Source of the DNA: Lucifuga dentata
Taxonomy: Eukaryota; Chordata; Actinopteri; Ophidiiformes; Bythitidae
Length of the DNA stretch: 64,000 nucleotides
NCBI GenBank assembly: GCA_014773175.1
Contig: VXCM01000413.1
Location: forward strand, 233,731 to 297,730
Direction: 5' to 3'
In this document: piece by piece, positions 60,358 through 64,000 of the stretch
Layout of the letters: every line of letters starts with the position of its first letter
Position numbering within the stretch: the stretch's first letter is position 1
Translations under genes and position numbers: made by a program
The notes under the pieces: model-generated
What the model saw: the letters and a program-made list of their open reading frames with translations, nothing else
Database searches by the model: none
What the model was told of the DNA's origin: nothing

Positions 60358-62606
60358 GTTTATTGGATCCCCATTAGCTGCAGCAAATGCAATTGCTAGT
60401 CTTCCTGGGGTTCATCATGTGTGTGTCAGTTTGAAGTCTAGTCCTCTCAGGCTTCATATGCATTATGTTAAATTAAATACAATTACAAAGATGGTTTTTC
60501 GTGTCTTTGGCTTAATGAGTTTATGCTTGTAATGTTTTTTTTTACTCTATATATCTCTTTTCTGACGTAGATGTTATCCGTTACAGTTTGTATTTCGGCA
60601 CATTGACACATTGTGTACGACACATGCAACATAAGCACATTGTAGCAGAGAAACATTCATTTCTACTTCATTTGAAGTAGACTTTAGGAGCAGAAAGACA
60701 TCTCAATGCTCAACATGCGTGCTCTTTGTGCAGGACCTCCAAGGTGAACTTAAACTACAGGCCAGACGTTTGAGGCCACCCCCAGATTTTTTTTAAAATC
60801 ATCATTGTTTGTTTCACAATTAATTGCACAGGAAATGACATAAAATTATAAAATAAATGTAACTAATTAGTTTTCAAGAAGAATTTGTCAACAAGAGCAC
60901 ATTATGTAGCCACTCTAGCTTAAGAAATGATTTTTAATGAAGGCATGCCCAGTCTGTATTAGTGCAATGGCACTCCAGTTGTGTTCCAGCTCCCATGCTG
61001 ATGTTTTAACATTCTATTCAGTAGCTGCTGTCTGCCTTCTCCCACATCATTTTGTGATTAACTTGCTATGTGCTATTGCTCTGGATGTAAAACATGAGGG
61101 GTTCAGTATTGCTGTGGGGGTGTTTTGGGGGAGAGAGATCTGGAAACTTGGTCCAAGTTAAAGGAATTATGAAGAAAGAGAATTACTATTCCATCCTTCA
61201 AAGACATGCGATTCCATCTGATTTACGAATCATTGGTCAAAATTTCATTCTTCAATAGGACAACGATCCAAAACATTCATCAAAATTATTGCATCCATTC
61301 AAAAGAGAAGCAAAAGGTTTTGAGAATTATGACTTGGCTGGGGGGGTTACTTTGACAAAACCAAAGTCTGAGCCTGAAATGACTTCAAAGTGCTTTTATG
61401 TTGACAAANTTTTTTTTTTTTTTTTTTTTTAATCTGGGGGTGGCCTCAAACTTCTGGCCTGTAGTGTATGTCTTTTGTTTTTGTACTTTTGATACCTTAC
61501 TGTAATTGTTCCAAATATCACATGACTGGTTGTATTGCCAGTGAGGGGGCCATCACTTTTGTTTCATCTTAAAGTTTCACAGAGTATATTGTAGCCTTTA
61601 GTGACCTGTATTTATACAGTCTAATAACTGTATATGTTCAGTTCAAGTGCAATTTACTGCTGTAGTAACGAGCAAATTAGAAATGCAGTAGAGAGCTGCT
61701 GCTGTCATCTTCCTTGTACAATCTAACATTAAAAAAAAAAACATTTCTGCAGCTCTGATTTGCAGACAGGCCTGTGTTGATTTGGCATTTTCCAGTATTG
61801 CCATCTTTTTATATCAGCAGCATCTCTGCCTGACTGCTACTTGACTACATAATCCTGTCAGTCATTAGTCATTGTCTGCAGCAATGTTGGCTATTGACAT
61901 CAGCGGTTTTAGGTTTTAGCAGTAGTTTATATCTTGTGCTTTTTCTTAGTGGTTTAGTGACTTGACACCAAAGTCTTAATCCAACTATTTCTCCCTTTTT
62001 CACTAAGTGCTCTGGTGTCAGTCTGCATGTACACTTTTGACTGGTGAGAGAAAAAAAAAGGCTTTAAAGGAGGAGAAGGCTCTTGGGAAAGCTGCCAGTG
62101 GGTTTCAACATCAAAATAAGTAGAGAATCTCTGAATTCACAGTCAGATTATAAAGATGTCAGCTCTCTGAAAAGTCTATGGGTGAATAATTGGTACAAGT
62201 GCTGCAGAGCTGTGCAAGATGTTGGCAAGTAGCATCTTAAGTTTGGGTGCCACTGTGCCAAGTGGAGCTGACCAGCTGTGGGTTTTTTAAGGCAAATACC
62301 ACTGCGATGATTCTGGATTAAAACTAATGCTGGGCAACAGAGAGGACAAAGTACAGATGGGGAGAAGCAGAGGAGACAAAAACAAAACGGGTAAAGAGGA
62401 GGAGGAAGAAGGGCCAAGAGGAGGAGAGGAAAGAATTAATGGAAATAAACATCAAAGGAAATTTGGGATGGAAAATCCGGAGACTGCAGGAAAAACAGTT
62501 AATTAAGAGGAAAAGTCAAAGTTAGGACAAAGGAAATAAAACTGAAAACATTTACCAGTAATGAGGACAGAAGGATGGATTTCATCTGACTCCTCCTCTC
62601 AGACAT
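43102..62606 (-). CDS. edar: edar, ectodysplasin A receptor (11 coding exons)
   Basis: A type I membrane receptor of the TNF receptor superfamily. Family knowledge: it binds ectodysplasin A1 and signals through EDARADD to NF-kB in skin appendages such as scales, fin rays and teeth. The coding exons (62606-62556, 60017-59895, 56624-56443, 53644-53559, 49381-49301, 49216-49091, 48981-48907, 47443-47371, 44789-44468, 44375-44312, 43487-43102) total 1569 bp, 522 aa plus stop. Seen: a signal peptide (about residues 8-25), exactly 14 ectodomain cysteines (31 to 148), a conserved N38QT glycosylation site, a membrane segment (about 183-209), ENEQLLSRS...SDEE, and a death domain after residue 395 with [21 protein letters not shown]. 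Val423 and Glu432 sit at the positions of human V370 and E379. The protein is longer than human EDAR (448 aa), mainly through an Asn-rich linker in exon 9 and a longer C-terminal tail. It is convergent with ccdc138. Confidence 0.97.
43675..44251 (-). mobile_element. TTAA-flanked MITE, copy 2, inside the last edar intron (577 bp)
   Basis: Same family as the element at 36706-37272 but in the opposite orientation. TTAA lies at 43671-43674 and 44252-44255. The ends are AGGACCATACCATCC and the inverse of AGGACCATACTACCC. It fills about 70 percent of the 824-bp intron between edar exons 10 and 11. No coding capacity. Confidence 0.88.
44312..44375 (-). CDS. edar: edar coding exon 10
   Basis: A 64-bp exon with acceptor GACCACAG and donor GAGG|GTAAGT. 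Encodes [20 protein letters not shown], matching [16 protein letters not shown] just before the death domain. Confidence 0.95.
44468..44789 (-). CDS. edar: edar coding exon 9 (expanded cytoplasmic linker)
   Basis: Acceptor TGTCTGTAG, donor CCAGGG|GTAAGA. It starts [16 protein letters not shown] and keeps LCLLSL, then carries an Asn/Ser-rich stretch ([20 protein letters not shown]) absent from human EDAR. AAC codons cluster near its end. It accounts for most of the extra length of the protein. Confidence 0.94.
45189..45224. repeat. (CA)n microsatellite in edar intron 8
   Basis: About 18 CA units directly after an N at 45188. Confidence 0.95.
45540..45590. repeat. (TC)n microsatellite in edar intron 8
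   Basis: About 25 TC units. The edar transcript carries GA here. Confidence 0.97.
45909..45955. repeat. (TC)n microsatellite in edar intron 8
   Basis: About 23 TC units, followed by TGCATGTGTG. Confidence 0.97.
47371..47443 (-). CDS. edar: edar coding exon 8
   Basis: Acceptor CTCTCAG, donor AAAG|GTGAGA. Encodes [20 protein letters not shown], close to DNVVMFSEKDEFEKL of human. Ends in phase 2. Confidence 0.95.
48495..48524. repeat. Poly-A run in edar intron 7
   Basis: About 30 A preceded by a short T run. Other long homopolymers in this intron carry single Ns (47665-47704 and 48734-48769). Confidence 0.9.
48662..48707. repeat. Perfect 46-bp palindrome in edar intron 7
   Basis: Two 21-bp arms (48662-48682 and 48687-48707) are exact reverse complements around the 4-base loop ACTG. 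The left arm begins AAAATACTGTATACC. It would form a strong hairpin in RNA or a cruciform in DNA. It is too short for a typical pre-miRNA. Confidence 0.95.
48907..48981 (-). CDS. edar: edar coding exon 7
   Basis: Acceptor GTCTACAG preceded by a (TG)13 tract in the transcript, donor CCTG|GTGAGA. Encodes [20 protein letters not shown], matching the human ACCTSHPGKSVEAQ block just inside the membrane. Confidence 0.95.
48990..49016. repeat. (CA)n microsatellite next to the edar exon 7 acceptor
   Basis: In the transcript this is a (UG)n tract ending about 8 bases before the exon 7 acceptor AG. Confidence 0.93.
49091..49216 (-). CDS. edar: edar coding exon 6 (transmembrane segment)
   Basis: Acceptor TGTTTCAG, donor CAGG|GTGAGA. 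Encodes [16 protein letters not shown] and the rest of a hydrophobic helix ending [10 protein letters not shown]. Nearly identical to the human membrane segment. Confidence 0.97.
49301..49381 (-). CDS. edar: edar coding exon 5 (juxtamembrane stalk)
   Basis: Acceptor TTTCACAG, donor AAAG|GTACAC. Encodes an Ala/Ser/Gly/Pro-rich stalk ([18 protein letters not shown]). It corresponds to the GASANFPGTSGSSTLSPF region of human EDAR in type and place. Confidence 0.9.
49741..49793. repeat. (TC)n microsatellite in edar intron 4
   Basis: About 26 CT units. Confidence 0.97.
51640..51684. repeat. (TAG)n trinucleotide repeat in edar intron 4
   Basis: About 15 GTA/TAG units, then a degenerate TTG/TTC-rich continuation to about 51730. 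Confidence 0.95.
51950..52240. promoter_or_regulatory. Candidate conserved non-coding element in edar intron 4
   Basis: A non-repetitive block with CAATTAG, TTAAATATGACA, AATAACACTCCAGGG and ATTTCCATGGC motifs. It differs from the surrounding simple-sequence DNA and could be an edar enhancer. This is judged by eye only. Confidence 0.25.
53559..53644 (-). CDS. edar: edar coding exon 4 (CRD3)
   Basis: Acceptor TTGTTTAG, donor GAAT|GTAAGA. Encodes [19 protein letters not shown] and NTKEC. Supplies the last three ectodomain cysteines, the third completed across the next junction. Confidence 0.96.
55421..56442. repeat. Minisatellite built from the edar exon 3 / intron 3 splice junction
   Basis: Twenty tandem units of mostly 34-66 bp (one of 95 bp) precede the true junction at 56433-56460. 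Copies start near 55421, 55465, 55531, 55575, 55636, 55670, 55720, 55779, 55831, 55926, 55984, 56025, 56066, 56115, 56164, 56213, 56250, 56293, 56342 and 56383. The shared core on the plus strand is ATTATGTACCCAGGTAAAC, that is, GTTTACCTGG|GTACATAAT on the edar strand: the last 9-10 exonic bases plus the intron start. Between cores lies variable TG-rich sequence. The edar pre-mRNA thus has the real donor followed by about 20 copies. One N lies at 55886. Confidence 0.95.
56443..56624 (-). CDS. edar: edar coding exon 3 (CRD2)
   Basis: A 182-bp exon encoding [26 protein letters not shown] and ECGPCLP, among the best-conserved ectodomain segments. Acceptor TTTTGCAG. The donor CCTGG|GTACAT is the edge of a minisatellite in which this same junction is repeated about 20 more times. 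Ends in phase 2. Confidence 0.96.
56961..56998. repeat. (TG)n microsatellite in edar intron 2
   Basis: About 18 TG units, then CATGTGTGTG. Confidence 0.95.
58091..58147. repeat. (GGAT)n(GGAA)n tetranucleotide repeat in edar intron 2
   Basis: About eight TGGA units change into about six AGGA units. Confidence 0.96.
58711..58757. repeat. (TG)n microsatellite in edar intron 2
   Basis: About 23 TG units with one TATG interruption. Another (GT)n tract lies at 58435-58465. Confidence 0.94.
59075..59470 (+). mobile_element. Non-autonomous hAT-type transposon in edar intron 2 (396 bp)
   Basis: Bounded by identical 8-bp CTGCTGTC at 59067-59074 and 59471-59478. The ends, CAGGGGCAGATCTAGG and (reverse strand) CAGGTGCGGTGCTAGG, form an imperfect hAT-type inverted repeat. 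No transposase is encoded. Near the right end GGGGCTTAAGCCCC is a perfect 14-bp palindrome. Confidence 0.87.
59829..59886. repeat. (TG)n microsatellite just after the edar exon 2 donor
   Basis: About 28 TG units on the plus strand, (CA)n in the edar transcript, starting about 9 bases into the intron. Confidence 0.96.
59895..60017 (-). CDS. edar: edar coding exon 2 (end of signal peptide and CRD1)
   Basis: A 123-bp exon, phase 0 on both sides, encoding VCCMLSAG (end of the signal peptide) then [19 protein letters not shown] and further cysteines. Acceptor TGTACAG, donor CATG|GTGAGA. It is flanked by complementary repeats in the transcript: (UG)n before the acceptor and (CA)n after the donor. 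Confidence 0.95.
60021..60053. repeat. (CA)n microsatellite just before the edar exon 2 acceptor
   Basis: CA-rich on the plus strand, (UG)n in the edar transcript, running up to the acceptor TGTACAG. It is complementary to the repeat on the other side of the exon. Confidence 0.94.
60301..60357. repeat. (TG)n microsatellite in edar intron 1
   Basis: About 28 TG units. It abuts the LINE-like tail at 60359 and may have grown from that tail. Confidence 0.96.
60359..60420 (-). mobile_element. Retroelement-like 3' tail fragment
   Basis: TTTATTGGATCCCCATTAGC and CTTCCTGGGGTTCATC resemble a tail seen in many fish interspersed repeats. Read on the minus strand it ends in GGATCCAATAAAC followed by a CA microsatellite. 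I recognise the motif but am not sure of the family. Confidence 0.4.
60758..61461 (+). mobile_element. Internally deleted Tc1/mariner element in edar intron 1 (704 bp)
   Basis: TA target sites flank it (60756-60757 and 61462-61463). The terminal inverted repeats begin CAGGCCAGACGTTTGAGG and, on the other end, CAGGCCAGAAGTTTGAGG, and continue through CCACCCCCAGATT. Inside is a dead transposase 3' half. A GGGGGTGTTTTGGG stretch resembles the WGCF motif. Near 61255-61280 the frame reads Q-stop-DNDPKHS, with a TAG in place of the second Gln of the usual QQDNDPKH. Autonomous Tc1 elements are about 1.6 kb, so more than half is missing. One N at 61409 lies before a T run. Confidence 0.88.
62157..62555. 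other. Start of edar intron 1, nothing recognised
   Basis: Purine-rich, GA-containing sequence (for example 62385-62435) without a supported feature. The nearby open frames are compositionally driven. Confidence 0.5.
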
Positions 62607-62621
62607 TTTTTCGTCTTCTTC
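62556..62621 (-). CDS. edar: edar coding exon 1 (start codon and signal peptide), with part of the 5' UTR
   Basis: Coding part 62606-62556: [17 protein letters not shown], donor TTACTG|GTAAAT, phase 0. A second in-frame Met (residue 8) would start the signal peptide directly. Upstream, a long T/C-rich tract ends in CTCCAAG|GAAGAAG at 62621, a good acceptor. A non-coding first exon further upstream is therefore likely, as in human EDAR, but it was not located. Confidence 0.85.
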
Positions 62622-63198
62622 CTTGGAGACGAAAAAGAAAGAAAGAAAGAGCGAAAAAGAAAGAAAAGGTTATTCATTACAAATACATTTATTCAAACCT
62701 TGCATTCAGGATTCTGCACCAAACTGTGTGAAACAGCAGAGTCATGAATGCAACCATTCCTGCCAACAATAGTGCTGTCAGTATGAACCGTGTGTGTGTG
62801 GCCCTGATGATTTCACTGTCTCGTTACCAGCAAACACGTCATGGCTCATAAATGCTGGATAGCCGAGCAGCTGATGGCATTCCTCAGGCTCATACCTGCC
62901 AGCCCACATCACCGTTAGCTAACCTTCGCTGAATGGAGGTGACATCATCACTTAATCACATTTAATTATCTGCCTCCCTCTATTATGTCTGTTTTGCTCG
63001 GGGCTAAACTTTTTGTCCAGTCCCTCAGCTACTTGAAACACCAGTAGAAACAAGGTGGAAACCTCAGGCTGTGCCAACATACTACAGCATTCAAAATTGC
63101 AAGGTCACAATTATATTTATGGTGATATTTCAATGATATGATGCAATACAATTCTTCTTCTATACAATTTACAGTGTAAAATTAATACAATCAAAATT

Positions 63199-63863
63199 AT
63201 GCTTCTTTTGGTATTTGAAGAAAAATGGTGTAGAGATATTCTGTTAAAACCAAAATTGTGGAGTTTTATCCAAATTAAGCCACAATATGGCTCTGAAGTT
63301 TATGTTACATCATGCCTATCAAGAAACCAGAGACCTTTAGTTGCCCAGATGCAAAGAGGCATCCTTCCTCTGAATGTTGAATTGGTAGATTTAAAACCAT
63401 CCAGGAAGAAAACAGACTGTGATTTATGTGAGTTTAGAGAAGCTGAGAATGAGAGGCACTTTCTCTTGTATTGCACTTAATATGATGATTTAAGATGACC
63501 AATGTCTGATAAAATATTTGACCAAAACCCAGAGAGATTTTGGTGTGGTGACTATGAAAAATTAGAAAGACTGTTTATTTTTAAGGTTTTTAAGCTGGCT
63601 AGTTTTGTCTCCACAGTCTGGAAAATAAGGCAAGAGGGTTTGTTTCTTTATGTTTAAAATCTTGTGTGGTTACTGATATGGTTTTGATTCCACAATGTAT
63701 AGGAAATTTTTATTTTGTTTGACAGGATATAGTATCACTGTATCTGTGGAAGTTGTGTTATGCTGAGTCCAGTTTGTATGAAAAGTGTTGTCTTGTCAGC
63801 CATGTGGGCTGGGTATATATTGTATATGCAAGACACAATAATAAAACATTAATTCATTCATTC
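63199..63863 (+). mobile_element. 3' fragment of a non-LTR retrotransposon (LINE), inactivated
   Basis: Reads as the C-terminal end of a LINE ORF2-type protein, with RGILPLNVELVDLK, then CDLCEFREAENERHFLLYC, a CX2C...HX4C-like motif common at this place. The frame is broken by TAA at 63478 and TGA at 63496, yet continues recognisably (KLERLFIFKVFKLASFVS, VWKIRQEGLF) to a TAA at 63655. A 3' UTR follows and ends in AATAATAAAAC and a short ATTC tandem near 63863. The element is 5' truncated, as usual for LINEs. The clade was not decided. Confidence 0.75.
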
Positions 63864-63969
63864 TTCTCAATATTATCAAAATATACAGTATGACTGAAGA
63901 ATGTCGACATTTTTAACATCAAGACTTTGACTTCACAAAACAGCTTCATTCTCTGAAAATGGCTAAAAG

Positions 63970-63971
<2 letters not shown>

Positions 63972-64000
<29 letters not shown>
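63972..64000. repeat. Poly-T run at the window edge
   Basis: A homopolymer of at least 29 T that continues to the end of the window, so its full length is unknown. Confidence 0.9.

Noticed and set aside
1..64000. CRISPR arrays, operons, prophage or plasmid features
   Set aside because: All tandem arrays here are microsatellites or the edar-derived minisatellite; gene structure is eukaryotic throughout.

Overview
This is a vertebrate nuclear genome window, almost certainly from a teleost fish. It has split genes with GT-AG introns, very many (CA/TG)n and (CT/GA)n microsatellites, Tc1/mariner, hAT and TTAA-class transposon remnants, and orthologues of vertebrate genes in a conserved order. Species cannot be named from the sequence alone.

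Three genes are supported. (1) A small plus-strand gene at about 1.3-2.05 kb encodes a divergent histone H2A of 138 aa. It ends in SQEF, the H2A.X-type damage-phosphorylation motif, has a 5'-UTR intron and uses a poly(A) signal. (2) ccdc138 lies on the plus strand at 21,656-35,227: 15 coding exons whose phases close exactly, giving a 627-aa coiled-coil protein. (3) edar, the ectodysplasin A receptor, lies on the minus strand from 62,606 to 43,102: 11 coding exons whose phases close exactly, giving a 522-aa TNF-receptor-family protein. It has a signal peptide, 14 ectodomain cysteines, one membrane segment and a C-terminal death domain. ccdc138 and edar are tail to tail, as they are in human.

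Layout. 0-1.3 kb: no gene seen. 1.3-3.1 kb: the histone gene and, about 1.5 kb downstream, a broken copy of its intron/exon junction. 3.1-21.4 kb: gene-poor, rich in microsatellites, with one 213-N gap. 21.4-35.6 kb: ccdc138. 35.7-40.7 kb: intergenic, with a TTAA-flanked MITE, a hAT element and a LINE-like tail. 40.7-62.6 kb: edar with its long 3' region; its introns hold a second, inverted MITE copy, a perfect 46-bp palindrome, a hAT element and a Tc1 remnant. 62.6-64 kb: a LINE 3' fragment and a terminal poly-T run.

The most striking structure is a roughly 1-kb minisatellite at 55,421-56,442, directly downstream of edar coding exon 3. Its unit carries the exon's own 5' splice junction, the last 9-10 exonic bases plus the first intronic bases. 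The pre-mRNA therefore presents the real donor followed by about 20 near-identical decoys. The first decoy is exactly 51 nt away and would add 17 codons in frame between cysteine-rich domains 2 and 3.

No prokaryotic-type systems, CRISPR arrays, tRNA or rRNA genes were seen. Many single Ns sit inside homopolymers or between exact duplicates and look like assembly joins.
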